A DNA stretch of 64,000 bases. Origin: Nitrosomonas sp. HPC101. GTDB taxonomy: Bacteria; Pseudomonadota; Gammaproteobacteria; Burkholderiales; Nitrosomonadaceae. The position numbers were made by a program, and so were the translations under genes. Location: positions 310,001 through 374,000 of the forward strand of contig NZ_QRCC01000010.1 of the NCBI RefSeq assembly GCF_009833125.1, given 5' to 3'. The notes beneath the pieces are model-generated. The model saw nothing but the letters and a program-made list of their open reading frames with translations. It did no database searches and was not told the origin of the DNA. Below are positions 28,748 to 37,867 of the stretch, piece after piece. The stretch's first letter is position 1. The number at the start of each line of letters is the position of its first letter.

Positions 28748-29495
28748 GGTAGCCCTGCCAGACACAGCCGGTATCCAGGCCAACAAGATTGGGTGTCAGA
28801 TGTAATCCCAGCGCAGACCAGTGTCCGAATACAATTGTTGTATCCCTGCTGGCGCGCCCGGGGAGGTTGAACCAGGGCAGCAGACCGTGCGGAAGCGTCG
28901 AAAGGCCACCTTTATAGGCAAAATCCATTTTTCCTTCCGGCGAACAGATGCGCATGCGTGTCATGGCATTGATGATGACGCGCCAGCGGTTTTCTTCCCG
29001 CAGGGTATCCTGCCAGCAATCGGGCGCATTACCATACATTGATCGGGAAAATGTCTGGAATCGATCACTGTGAAGAATTGCTTCAACCTCTTGCGCCAGC
29101 ATTGCTGCTTGTTCAGTGTGCCAGGCGGGTAATAGCCCGGCATGCACCAGGGCGTATTCATCTTCGTGATAAAACAATCGCTGATGCCTGAGCCAGTCAA
29201 GCAGAATGTTGCTATCAGGTGCGTCCAGAACCGGCTGCAGCGTATCGCCGGATTTTAGCCGGGCGGAACCTGCCGCAATCGCCAGCAGATGAAGATCATG
29301 ATTACCGAGTACCATCGTAACGGCCTCTCCTAACGTCATCAGTGTGCGCAGTGATGAGAGAGAATCCGGGCCGCGGTTGACGATATCACCTACCAGCCAC
29401 AACCTGTCGCGGGTAGAGTTGAAGCCGGTCAGATCGAGCAGTTCAAGAAAATGCCGGTGGCAGCCTTGCAGATCACCGATTGCATAGGTTGCCAT
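28689..29495 (-). CDS. apaH: Bis(5'-nucleosyl)-tetraphosphatase, symmetrical
   Basis: A 268-residue metallophosphatase that splits Ap4A into two ADP. Metal-binding motifs are GDLQGCHRHF, GDIVNRGPDSL and GNHDLHLLA, with a later His in YALVHAGLLP. The C-terminal block FGHWSALGLH and GLDTGCVWQGYLTAV is also typical. The 3' end overlaps the PlsC-type gene on the plus strand (28689-28747). Confidence 0.95.
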   Translation of the reverse strand: MATYAIGDLQGCHRHFLELLDLTGFNSTRDRLWLVGDIVNRGPDSLSSLRTLMTLGEAVTMVLGNHDLHLLAIAAGSARLKSGDTLQPVLDAPDSNILLDWLRHQRLFYHEDEYALVHAGLLPAWHTEQAAMLAQEVEAILHSDRFQTFSRSMYGNAPDCWQDTLREENRWRVIINAMTRMRICSPEGKMDFAYKGGLSTLPHGLLPWFNLPGRASRDTTIVFGHWSALGLHLTPNLVGLDTGCVWQGYLTAVRLEDRKVFQVPCAQP

Positions 29496-29570
29496 CAGAA
29501 ACCAGAGGGTCTTTGTAAAACAATTTGCATTACCATTGCTGCGTTAAAATTCAGAAATTCCTGACCGTAC

Positions 29571-30377
29571 TTAACGTAGCCCCAGCACATCCTGCATGTC
29601 GAATAGCCCGGATTGCCGGGTGGCAAGAAAACGTGCTGCATGTAATGCTCCCGCTGCGAAGGTCTTGCGGCTGTTGGCTTTATGGGTGATTTCCAGACGT
29701 TCACCGATGCCGGCAAACAGCGCCGTATGATCGCCCACAATATCCCCGCCGCGAATGGTTGAAAATCCGATCGTATCTGCTGCACGTTCGCCGGTATTGC
29801 CTTCACGTCCGTAAATCGCGACCTGCTCAAGATTTTTCTGCTGAGCCTGAGCAATGATTTCACCCATGCGCAAGGCTGTGCCGGAAGGAGCATCCACTTT
29901 ATGCCGATGGTGCGCCTCGATGATTTCGACATCGTACCCGTCCGGTAGCGCTTGTGCGGCCACTTCCAGCAATCTGAACAGGATATTGACACCCACGCTC
30001 ATGTTGGGAGCGAGTACGATGGCGATATCCTTTGCAGCATCACGAATGGTTTCTTTCTCTTCTGCCGAAAATCCGGTCGTACCGATGACCATGCGGATCC
30101 CGGATTGACGACACACCGCAAGATGCGCCAGTGTACCGGCGGGGCGCGTGAAATCGATCAGCACATCGCTGCCAGTCAGTGCAGCCGCATAATCGCTGCG
30201 AATGGTAACTTTGCCGGGTGTACCGGTTAAACGGCCTGCATCCTGTGATAAATATGGGCTGTCAGGCTGTTCGAGCGCTGCGGATAACCGCAGATCCTGC
30301 GCTTCCGCAATGGTTTCCATGATAGTTCGACCCATGCGGCCGGTACTGCCGGCAACGGCTATGTTTAACGGTGTCAT
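29571..30377 (-). CDS. dapB: 4-hydroxy-tetrahydrodipicolinate reductase
   Basis: A 268-residue NAD(P)H reductase of lysine and diaminopimelate synthesis. The nucleotide motif is [10 protein letters not shown] (8-17), followed by GTTGF, then the catalytic [19 protein letters not shown]. The ATG overlaps the bamE stop by 4 nt (ATGA), so translation is likely coupled. The bamE-dapB order is common in betaproteobacteria. Confidence 0.96.
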   Translation of the reverse strand: MTPLNIAVAGSTGRMGRTIMETIAEAQDLRLSAALEQPDSPYLSQDAGRLTGTPGKVTIRSDYAAALTGSDVLIDFTRPAGTLAHLAVCRQSGIRMVIGTTGFSAEEKETIRDAAKDIAIVLAPNMSVGVNILFRLLEVAAQALPDGYDVEIIEAHHRHKVDAPSGTALRMGEIIAQAQQKNLEQVAIYGREGNTGERAADTIGFSTIRGGDIVGDHTALFAGIGERLEITHKANSRKTFAAGALHAARFLATRQSGLFDMQDVLGLR

Positions 30378-30862
30378 TGATCATCCTTGTAAAAATTTTT
30401 CTGGTTTTCCTTGAGGAAATCGATACCTTCTTGCTTGTCCGGTGCCTCGTCTTCCATGTCATCAATCCCCATGGGTGCTCCGTATCTGTTTTCGGGTACG
30501 GAAAAAGCCGGAGCAGGTTCGCTGAAGGCAGGAGGTTGCGGGAAATCCCCCTCGATGTGGGATAACCGCTCATCCTTGAAGAAAACAGTCAGTCTGCGTT
30601 CCTCGGTGACATCGCCGCTGGGCGCAAGACGATAGACGTAATCCCAGCGATTGCCGTGGAACGCATCTACTATCAATGGCGTACCCAGTGTAAATCGAAC
30701 CTGCGAGCGCGCCATCCCCGGCTTCAGTCGGGCTACCATCTCTTCGGTCACGACGTTGCCCTGCTGAATATCGATTTGGTAAGGGAAGGGCGGCAGGTAA
30801 CTGCAATAGGGCAGGAAGGGAAGCAATAACAGCAATAACAATCGAGGGCAGAGTGCGTGCAT
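30374..30862 (-). CDS. bamE: Outer membrane assembly lipoprotein BamE (SmpA/OmlA)
   Basis: A 162-residue lipoprotein of the BAM complex. The leucine-rich signal peptide ends LPYC, making C20 the likely lipidated residue; Tyr before the Cys is unusual for a lipobox. The BamE domain shows [35 protein letters not shown] and [10 protein letters not shown] Pro-rich and acidic C-terminal tail (about 115-162) is longer than in E. coli. fur is divergent, as in many proteobacteria. Confidence 0.93.
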   Translation of the reverse strand: MHALCPRLLLLLLLPFLPYCSYLPPFPYQIDIQQGNVVTEEMVARLKPGMARSQVRFTLGTPLIVDAFHGNRWDYVYRLAPSGDVTEERRLTVFFKDERLSHIEGDFPQPPAFSEPAPAFSVPENRYGAPMGIDDMEDEAPDKQEGIDFLKENQKNFYKDDQ

Positions 30863-31054
30863 ACCAGGTCAATATTTTTCAATCCATCCAGGATAGGATA
30901 CTATGAACGGCTAGGGAACCGCTGATAAAGTGACTGTAATACGTATTTGGGTAGTGCGTCAGGGAAATTTTCCCCGGCTGAAGGAAACTCATGATGAAGG
31001 TTTATGCTTTTCAATTGTCTCACAGATACAGTAAATTTTTGGGGTAAATAACTT

Positions 31055-31495
31055 ATGAATAAGCCGGAAAATCCGAAAAGTATAGATCTCAAAACAATGG
31101 GATTAAAGACAACGCTCCCGCGTCTGAAAATATTAAATTTGTTTGAGAACAGCACAATTCGCCACCTCTCGGCAGAAGATGTCTACAAGGAACTGCTGGG
31201 AGAGGGGGAGGATATCGGTCTGGCCACGGTTTATCGTGTTTTGACCCAGTTTGAACAGGCCGGGCTGCTTGAACGTCATCACTTTGAAAGCGGCAAGGCG
31301 GTTTTTGAACTGGCCAGTGGTAACCACCATGATCATCTGGTGTGCCTGCAATGTGGCCACGTTGAGGAATTTTTTGATCCGGAAATCGAAAAACGCCAGG
31401 TGGCCATTGCCAAGGAGCGGGGATTTATACTTCAGGATCATTCTTTGTCTTTGTACGCAGATTGCACCCGGGAAGACTGCCCGCATCGCAAATAA
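31055..31495 (+). CDS. fur: Ferric uptake regulator Fur
   Basis: A 146-residue Fur protein that represses iron-uptake genes when loaded with Fe(II). The winged helix shows [22 protein letters not shown] and [20 protein letters not shown]. Metal ligands are in [19 protein letters not shown], and a second CxxxxC lies in [12 protein letters not shown]. The start ATG follows a purine-rich GGGGTAAAT. It is divergent from bamE across a 192-nt gap. Confidence 0.95.
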   Translation: MNKPENPKSIDLKTMGLKTTLPRLKILNLFENSTIRHLSAEDVYKELLGEGEDIGLATVYRVLTQFEQAGLLERHHFESGKAVFELASGNHHDHLVCLQCGHVEEFFDPEIEKRQVAIAKERGFILQDHSLSLYADCTREDCPHRK

Positions 31496-31648
31496 ATACA
31501 GGGTACCTTTGGTACTTCTTCCTTGAAATACTTGGCTGGAAAATTTTGTTAAAGCCCGTGTTGCCGCAGTCGTTATACTCCCCATCAACATTGATGAAGC
31601 GTAACAAACGCATTTTGTTTATTTGTTAACCCGATGGAGAACGTAATC

Positions 31649-32128
31649 ATGCAACACAACCAACAAGGCTTTACTTTGATTGAACTGATGATCGTGGTGG
31701 CGATTATCGGAATTTTAGCGGCGGTGGCGATCCCGGCGTATCAGGATTATACCGTTAAGGCTAAGGTGTCGAATGTATTATCTGCAGCAAATTCTATTAA
31801 AACAGCTGTCGCTGTTTGTATACAGGAAAACGGTGGTGTTTCTACAAACTGCAATGAAGGCAGCAATGGCGTTCCAACAGTTACAGCAACCAAAGAAGTT
31901 GCTGCTACCGGCAGCTCTATTACTGATGGCACCATTGTCCTTGCATTGGCTGATGGAATTGGAAAAGGAGTAAGTGGCACAATTACATTTAAACCTACTG
32001 TAACCAATAATGGTAGTGCTGTAACATGGACTAGCACACCAAGTTTTTCTGAAAGTGACAATCAAGCAGCTTACGATCTTATTACTAAGAATAATAATTC
32101 TGCCGCAAGCAGCAGCACCGGTGGTTAA
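31649..32128 (+). CDS. pilA: Type IV major pilin (PilA family)
   Basis: A 159-residue type IVa pilin. The short leader MQHNQQG is cut by prepilin peptidase before F in [19 protein letters not shown]; Glu5 of the mature protein is present. The variable C-terminal part carries two cysteines (about residues 51 and 61), an unusually close loop, and a low-complexity end ([12 protein letters not shown]). Another ATG lies at 31634, but GGAG sits between the two and supports 31649. A strong terminator follows. It stands apart from the minor pilin operon at 42-49 kb. Confidence 0.92.
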   Translation: MQHNQQGFTLIELMIVVAIIGILAAVAIPAYQDYTVKAKVSNVLSAANSIKTAVAVCIQENGGVSTNCNEGSNGVPTVTATKEVAATGSSITDGTIVLALADGIGKGVSGTITFKPTVTNNGSAVTWTSTPSFSESDNQAAYDLITKNNNSAASSSTGG

Positions 32129-32160
32129 TTTGTAAGTTGTCCACGATTTATGTTTTCTGG

Positions 32161-32188
32161 AAAAGCACCTACAGGTGCTTTTCTTTTT
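32161..32188 (+). terminator. Rho-independent terminator of the pilin gene
   Basis: AAAAGCACCT (32161-32170) and AGGTGCTTTT (32173-32182) form a perfect stem followed by CTTTTT. It lies 33 nt after the pilin stop. Confidence 0.88.
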
Positions 32189-32199
32189 CAGACCCGGAG

Positions 32200-32580
32200 A
32201 AAATCATGCCTGCCGCTTGGCGGATGCTATTCACTTTCGTCGCCGGCTTAAGTGTTTTTTATTTCATCGGTAGACTCGCATGCGGTGGGACATGAATGAC
32301 ATCGTTGTCCGTGCCTGCCTGCAGCACAGGCAGGCGAATGCTAGCAGGCGTGAAGCAACCCAGCGCAATGCTGACGAAATGCTGCGCAGCCCCTTCACCT
32401 CTCAAAATCCGATGGGATTGCCGCGCCGCTTATGCGGCTCGCAGAGACTGCGGGAGTCCCATCCTCTATCTTGCCGGATTACTTTGCTTCTCGATGCTCT
32501 CGGGACAATAAAGAAGGAAGTAACTGAATCGCATCCCTCCTGTTTCTGCAAATACCGGGAGAGCAGGGTCACAATAATAC
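32200..32580. repeat. Eroded intergenic repeat patch
   Basis: No gene is supported. A hairpin GCCTGCCTG (32313-32321) / CAGGCAGGC (32327-32335) is followed by sequence resembling two kinds of dispersed bacterial repeats: one around TGAAGCAACCCAGCGCAATG (about 32351-32370), and one around GGATTGCCGCGCCGCTTATG (about 32414-32433). Both look like short palindromic repeats found between genes in many genomes. Recognition is by resemblance only. Confidence 0.35.
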
Positions 32581-32591
32581 TGAATTAATAT

Positions 32592-32806
32592 GTGCTCGGG
32601 AGTCTGCAGCCAGATGATCAGAGCTTGCAGTACCTGTTGGGCAGCTTCCGGAGCGCGGCTGTTTTCTCCAAACGAAACAGAGCAGCTGCCAGATTACGCA
32701 GGCTGGCCAGTTCATGTTCGCTGTAGCTGCCATCCAACAAGATATACACAAAATCCAGTCATTCCGGATTGCCTTTGCCCGCCAGATCGTTACATTTTGT
32801 CTACTC
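32592..32806 (-). pseudogene. Remnant of an Rpn/YhgA-type PD-(D/E)XK transposase-nuclease
   Basis: On the minus strand one frame reads NPE, stop, LDFVYILLDGSYSEHELASL then RNLAAALFRLE, and after a shift of frame PEAAQQVLQALIIWLQTPEH. This order matches the C-terminal region of Rpn-family recombination-promoting nucleases (formerly putative transposases). An in-frame TGA lies at 32759-32761, where the family has Trp. A frameshift occurs near 32650-32660, and both ends are missing. It is dead, and marks this gap as a former insertion site. Confidence 0.55.
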
Positions 32807-33042
32807 TGTTACACTGTTACGATAAGTGATTACAATCACAGGTATAAATTGCCACTTTCTCGTATCGGAAAAAATTAACAGCAGCTATATCAGAATATTT
32901 GCTGACACCTGTAGGCCATGATTCGCATTGCTGTGAATACCTTCACTATTATTTCCACCTATGTCAGGAGCATGAAAACATCCGGTTGCAGAGAGGCGAA
33001 GTGTTGCCGTTTGGTTGAGTGTGTAAAGGATTGAACAAGATT

Positions 33043-34536
33043 GTGGTGCGGACATTTACAATTCTGATGATCGGACATACAGCGGAAGCCGGACAGGTGT
33101 GTGATTTGCTGGAGCAGAACGGGTTATCGGCCAGGGTGCATTGTGCGGTGGCAGCAGAGACGTTATCAGTTGTATTGCTGCAAGGGTGGGATCTGGTGCT
33201 GGTGGATGATCAGTCCGATCCGGGTGCGGCGCAGGTGCTGGATTCATTGGTAGCGTTGAAGTTGGATATTCCGGTGATTGCGCTGGTTTCCCGGCAGGAT
33301 GAACAGGCAGCGGCACGTTTGTTTGCTGCGGGAGTGCAGGATGTACTGCTGAAGTCGGACCAGGTGCGATTGATGGCGATGATTCGGAACTGTCAGCGTT
33401 ATATCGGACATTTACAGGATTTATGCGAAACGCAATCGGCACTGGAAAGAAGTGAAGCCCGTTTTCGTGCGATTGCTTCCAATTTGCCGGGGCTGGTGTT
33501 CCAGTTTGTACTGGAATCCGATGGCCGTGTTTTTTTTCCTTACGTCAGTGAGAGTTCCAGGACGTTGCTCGGGCTTTCCCCTGATCATCTGCAGAAGAAT
33601 CCGGATGCATTTGCCAGTCTGATTCTGGCGGAAGATGCAGCAGACTACGATCAATCGTTATGGAATTCGTTTGAACAGCTTTCGGCGTGGAATTGGGAAG
33701 GGCGCGTTCAGGTAAGGGGAGATGTGGATGTGAAATGGATCAGCCTGCGGGCCACACCACGCCGGACACCGCGTGGTGCGGTATTATGGGATGGAATCAT
33801 ACTGAATATTACGCGCAATAAACAGATTGAGCTGGAAATTGCCCGGTCACGTGCACAGCTGGAAGAACTTTCGGCGTATTCGCAAAAGGCAAAGGAACAG
33901 GAGCGAACACGGATTGCGCGTGAAATTCATGATGATATTGGTGGAACTTTGACAGCGATCAAGTGTGAACTGGTGCCTTGCCTGGATAATTCCAGCCGCG
34001 CGCCGGCGTTTTATCGCAGCAAGGCTGCGGCTGTGGAATCGCTGGTGGACATGGTGATAGACAGTACGCGTCGGATTGCACTTGATCTGCGGCCAGGTGT
34101 GCTTGATTGCGGGATTGTGGCGGCAGTACAGTGGCAGGCGCGTGAATTCAATCAACGCACTGGCATTGCTTGTGCCGTGGTGTGTGATGAGGAGGAGATT
34201 TCACTGGACGGGGATCTGGCGGTAGCCATTTTTCGGATTTTTCAGGAAGCGCTGACCAATATCGCCAAGCATGCGAGTGCATCGGAAGTGCAGGTGAAAC
34301 TGGCTGAAACGGATGAACAGATGTATCTGGAAGTGGTGGACAATGGTTGTGGCGTTACGCATCCGGATATGGAGAAAGTAAATTCATTCGGCATACGCAG
34401 TATGCGCGAGCGCTGCCAGCAGCTCGGCGGACGGTTTCATATCCAGGGAGAAACTGCGGTGGGTACGGCAGTGATGATCTGGATTCCGGTCAATCGTCCA
34501 TCTTTATTAACTCGCCGGGATGAATGGCCGGGTTGA
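33043..34536 (+). CDS. NarX/DegS-type sensor histidine kinase with N-terminal receiver and PAS domains
   Basis: About 497 residues. Order: a receiver-like domain (about 5-125; Asp in LVLVDDQSD, Lys in DVLLKSD), a PAS domain (about 140-260, ending WDGIILNITRNK), a short coiled linker, a HisKA_3 dimerisation helix with the phospho-acceptor His in RIAREIHDDIGGTLTA, and an ATPase domain (FRIFQEALTNIAKHA, VVDNGCGV, FGIRSMRERCQQLGG). There is no membrane segment, so it senses inside the cell. The frame is open from a GTG at 33019; AAAGGA at 33025-33030 favours the GTG at 33043. Its partner is the regulator 50 nt downstream. Confidence 0.88.
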   Translation: MVRTFTILMIGHTAEAGQVCDLLEQNGLSARVHCAVAAETLSVVLLQGWDLVLVDDQSDPGAAQVLDSLVALKLDIPVIALVSRQDEQAAARLFAAGVQDVLLKSDQVRLMAMIRNCQRYIGHLQDLCETQSALERSEARFRAIASNLPGLVFQFVLESDGRVFFPYVSESSRTLLGLSPDHLQKNPDAFASLILAEDAADYDQSLWNSFEQLSAWNWEGRVQVRGDVDVKWISLRATPRRTPRGAVLWDGIILNITRNKQIELEIARSRAQLEELSAYSQKAKEQERTRIAREIHDDIGGTLTAIKCELVPCLDNSSRAPAFYRSKAAAVESLVDMVIDSTRRIALDLRPGVLDCGIVAAVQWQAREFNQRTGIACAVVCDEEEISLDGDLAVAIFRIFQEALTNIAKHASASEVQVKLAETDEQMYLEVVDNGCGVTHPDMEKVNSFGIRSMRERCQQLGGRFHIQGETAVGTAVMIWIPVNRPSLLTRRDEWPG

Positions 34537-34586
34537 GAGATGGGTATGCGGCAAGAACGATCGGCTGACAGCGTAAAGGTGAAATC

Positions 34587-35224
34587 ATGATTAGGGTGAT
34601 GATCACGGATGATCACGCGATTGTGCGTCAGGGACTCAAGCAAATTCTGAGCGAGACGAGAGATATCAGTGTAGCCGGAGAGGCGGAAAGCGGTTTTCAG
34701 GCGGTGAGAGTTGTGCGACAGCAGGCGTTTGATGTGATGTTGCTGGATATTTCACTACCGGACCGGACCGGAACGGGCTTGATGTGCTCAAACAAATCAA
34801 GAAGGAATGCCCGGATCTGGCGGTACTGATGTTGAGTATGCACAATGAAAGTGAGTTTGCGATCCGTGCCCTCAAGGCGGGAGCAGCCGGCTACCTGAAC
34901 AAGCAGAGCGCCCCGGCGCAACTGGTTACCGCGATTCGCCAGGTTGCATCCGGACGAAAATTCATTACCCCTGCGCTGGCAATGGAGCTGGCGAACGCAA
35001 TCACCACAGATACGAATCGGCCGCTGCACGCTGCGTTATCCGATCGGGAATATCAGACGCTGTGCCTGATTGCCTCCGGTAAGGGGCTTTCCGGAATTTC
35101 GGAGGAAATGTGCCTGAGCCCGAAAACTGTCAGTGTTTATCGCGCCCGCTTGTTGGAGAAACTGAAGCTGACCAACAACAGCGAATTGATTCGCTATGCC
35201 ATCATGCACAATCTGGTTGATTGA
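34587..35224 (+). pseudogene. NarL/FixJ-family response regulator broken by a 5-bp duplication
   Basis: Two overlapping frames together make a complete regulator of about 210 residues. Frame one (34587-34829) has MIRVMITDDHAIVRQGLKQI and the phospho-acceptor region DVMLLDISLPDR. Frame two (to 35224) continues LKQIKKECPDLAVLMLSMHN and ends in a LuxR-type helix-turn-helix (LSDREYQTLCLIASGKGLSG, then LSPKTVSVYRARLLEKL). The switch occurs at three tandem CCGGA copies (34758-34772). With two copies the reading would be ISLPDRNGLDVLKQIKKE, a normal sequence. It may be a pseudogene, a phase-variable locus or a sequencing error. Confidence 0.85.
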
Positions 35225-35298
35225 TTGCCCCTTTGTTGTGCCTTGCCTGACATTGCGATAAGAGAATCGACAGACGCATCCAGCTGCCGGATTCAGGA

Positions 35299-36231
35299 TC
35301 ATGAAATCTTTCCTGCATTGTGCAGGCAAACATCCCAGTAAGGCATTTCCTCAAACCGCTTGCCCAGAAAATCGACGAACGCTCTGACGCGCTGTGAGAG
35401 GTGGCGGGTTTGCGGGTAGATGGCATAGGCGGTCAGTTGTGCGTAGTGGTATTGGGTTAATACCGGTATCAGTGCGCCACGTTCGATTTCCCGGTAAACA
35501 ATGAAACCCGGCAACAGTATGATGCCTAGCCCCTCAACGGCTACATCCCGAAGATATTCGCCACTACTGGCTTTCAGGTAAGGAATGATTCGGGTTTTGG
35601 TCAACTGTCCCGCAGCATCATAAATATTCCAGTGGCTTGTATTGCCGATCAGGTTGTATACCAGGCAGTGATGCTTTATGAGCTCTTCTGGCGCTTGTGG
35701 TCTGCCCATGCGTTCGAGATACGCTGGACTTGCGCACATGATGAATTGAATCGATGCAAGACGGCGCGCAATCAGACTGGAATCGGGCAGATCGGCAATG
35801 CGGATGGCAAGGTCAAAACCCTCCGCCAGTAAGTCAACCTGCCGATCGCTGAAATCCAGATCGAACTCAATATTCGGGTGAGTTTGCAGAAATGCAGTGA
35901 TGGCCGGGCCCAGATGCATCAACCCGAAACTGAGTGGAACTGCCACCTTTAGACTTCCCTGCAGCGCACCGTGAGATTGCGATATGGCGTGTTCAGCTTC
36001 GAGAATATCAGCGAGAATCCGCACGGATTGCTGATAAAAAGTCCGTCCGCTGTCGGTGAGATTCAGCCGCCGGGTGGTGCGGTGGAATAATTCAACTCCC
36101 AAGTGCGCTTCGAGTTCCTTCAAACGTCGGCTGACAACAGATTTTGCCGTATTCATGCGATCTGCTGCGGCACTGATACTGCCTGCTTCCACGATACGTA
36201 CAAACGTATTCATATTTTCAAATCGATCCAT
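35299..36231 (-). CDS. LysR-family transcriptional regulator
   Basis: A 310-residue LysR regulator. The N-terminal winged helix is MNTFVRIVEAGSISAAADRM and SVVSRRLKELEAHLGVELF (family: LSRQIKxLE). The C-terminal effector domain (about 90-300) has GSLKVAVPLSFGLMHLGPAI. It belongs to the AaeR/DhcR-like subgroup by its first residues (MDRFENM). It is divergent from the pirin and DoxX genes across 138 nt, a layout often seen for regulators that control a neighbouring pirin operon. The ligand is unknown. Confidence 0.92.
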   Translation of the reverse strand: MDRFENMNTFVRIVEAGSISAAADRMNTAKSVVSRRLKELEAHLGVELFHRTTRRLNLTDSGRTFYQQSVRILADILEAEHAISQSHGALQGSLKVAVPLSFGLMHLGPAITAFLQTHPNIEFDLDFSDRQVDLLAEGFDLAIRIADLPDSSLIARRLASIQFIMCASPAYLERMGRPQAPEELIKHHCLVYNLIGNTSHWNIYDAAGQLTKTRIIPYLKASSGEYLRDVAVEGLGIILLPGFIVYREIERGALIPVLTQYHYAQLTAYAIYPQTRHLSQRVRAFVDFLGKRFEEMPYWDVCLHNAGKIS

Positions 36232-36369
36232 TGCATTGCCTTGCTTGCTGTTATTGTTGCTTATACAGGAACAATTATTTCTGTAAAGTTATCTTTATTC
36301 CTATTGTAACAACTACGATAATGTTTTCAGCAGACAGAAGTTATCAATACTTCACAGGAGGAAGAAACA

Positions 36370-37236
36370 ATGAATACATCAGTGAACGCAGTACGAATTA
36401 TTCCCGCAACGGCTGTACGCGAAGGGGCAGGTGTAATGGTGCATCGCACGATTGGTACGCCGACATTGCGTAATTATGATCCTTTCATGTTGCTGGATCA
36501 CATCGGCAGCGAGAATCCGAACGATTACATTGCTGGTTTTCCGTCACATCCGCATCGGGGATTTGTCACTTTTACTTATATGCTGGACGGTCGTATGCAG
36601 CATCAGGACAGCATGGGCAACACGGGTAATCTTGAGCCAGGTGCGGCGCAATGGATGAAAGCAGCCAGCGGAGTTATTCATTCCGAAATGCCAAAACAGG
36701 AAAATGGCCTGCTGCGCGGTTTTCAGCTGTGGATCAACCTGCCGGCCGCTCATAAAATGGATCATCCGGAATATCAGGAATTTCCCGCAGCTGCTTTCCC
36801 GGTTGTAGAAACAGGAGATTACCGGCTGAAAGTGTTGATTGGCCGGTTTGGTGATGTCGTTGCGCCAATTCAGGATGATCTGACGCAGGTGACTTACTTC
36901 GATGTCGAGCTGCGGCCTGGGCGGCATTTTCAGCACTGGCTGCCGGTGCAGAATACCAGCTTCATTTATGTATTCGAAGGTGATGGGCAGTTTAATGGAC
37001 AAAATGTCGCATTACATTCGCTGGTCACAGCAGATACGGATGAGGGTGCTTTCGATTTTGTCGCAGGCAAGGAGGGTGCGCGTTTTATCGTGGTCAGCGG
37101 CCAGCCGGTTCGTGAGCCGATTGTGCAGTACGGCCCGTTTGTCATGAACACACGTGAAGAAATCGATCAGGCACTGGCGGATTATCATTCTAATCAGCTT
37201 GTACGGGATCGGGCGTGGGTCAAACGTAAACAATAA
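36370..37236 (+). CDS. Pirin family protein
   Basis: A 288-residue bicupin. The N-terminal cupin has the metal-binding set PSHPHRGF (His, His) and GVIHSEMP (His, Glu), with GSENPNDYIAGFPSHPHRGF as the family mark. The C-terminal half is the second, degenerate cupin. Some pirins have quercetinase activity and others act as redox sensors; which applies here cannot be told. The start has CAGGAGGAAG ahead. A DoxX gene follows after 30 nt. Confidence 0.92.
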   Translation: MNTSVNAVRIIPATAVREGAGVMVHRTIGTPTLRNYDPFMLLDHIGSENPNDYIAGFPSHPHRGFVTFTYMLDGRMQHQDSMGNTGNLEPGAAQWMKAASGVIHSEMPKQENGLLRGFQLWINLPAAHKMDHPEYQEFPAAAFPVVETGDYRLKVLIGRFGDVVAPIQDDLTQVTYFDVELRPGRHFQHWLPVQNTSFIYVFEGDGQFNGQNVALHSLVTADTDEGAFDFVAGKEGARFIVVSGQPVREPIVQYGPFVMNTREEIDQALADYHSNQLVRDRAWVKRKQ

Positions 37237-37266
37237 GTTGGCTATTCATTAACGAGGGAGGCTTAC

Positions 37267-37647
37267 ATGGGAAAAGTCAGTGAATTTATCGCCCGCTTGT
37301 TTCTGGCACAGATATTTCTGCTTTCGGGCATTGCAAAAATCGGTGACTATGCCGGTACACAAGGCTATATGGAAGCGATGGGTATACCAGGAACACTATT
37401 GCCGCTGGTAATAGCGCTTGAGGCTGGGGGTGGCCTGGCAATCATTGTTGGATGGCAAACCCGGCTGGTGGCTATCGCACTGGCATTGTTTACACTGGCA
37501 GCTGCAGCGATTTTTCACAATGATTTTGCCGATCAGGTGCAAATGATTATATTCATGAAAAATATTGCCATCGCGGGTGGCTTCATACTGCTGGCCGTAC
37601 ATGGTGCTGGTGGCTACAGCCTGGATAGCCGTTGCGGCAAATCCTGA
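37267..37647 (+). CDS. DoxX family membrane protein
   Basis: A 126-residue protein with four membrane segments, the DoxX layout: FIARLFLAQIFLLSGIAKIG, then LPLVIALEAGGGLAIIVGW, and a C-terminal segment FILLAVHGAGGYSLD. DoxX-like proteins are linked to redox or thiol functions in several bacteria, without a firm activity. GAGGGAGGC precedes the ATG. It is probably one transcript with the pirin gene and ends at a terminator. Confidence 0.9.
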   Translation: MGKVSEFIARLFLAQIFLLSGIAKIGDYAGTQGYMEAMGIPGTLLPLVIALEAGGGLAIIVGWQTRLVAIALALFTLAAAAIFHNDFADQVQMIIFMKNIAIAGGFILLAVHGAGGYSLDSRCGKS

Positions 37648-37678
37648 TGAAATTGTGGATTGTTCAGGATTGACTGAA

Positions 37679-37709
37679 AACCCGGCTGCATGCAGCCGGG
37701 TTCTTTAAT
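37679..37709 (+). terminator. Terminator after the DoxX gene
   Basis: AACCCGGCTG (37679-37688) and CAGCCGGGTT (37693-37702) form a strong stem with a 4-nt loop, followed by CTTTAATT. It closes the pirin-DoxX unit. Confidence 0.75.
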
Positions 37710-37867
37710 TGACGTGCGGGTATACTGCTTACTTATGATCTCATTTGAATGCGGATCATAGTCTGGCGACTTCCATCCACAAAAAATATGGCATAAACAA
37801 ATCTTGACAGTGCCCTGTTCTCGGGTAGTGTAACGATAAACAATCACTAAAAAACATGGAGAAGGTC

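Noticed and set aside
31500..31640. Possible sigma-54 promoter of the pilin gene (around TTGGCTGGAAAATTTTGT)
   Set aside because: The spacing and the -12 element do not fit the consensus.
32280..32588. A 102-codon open frame on the plus strand
   Set aside because: It runs through the hairpin and the repeat-like segments and does not look like protein.
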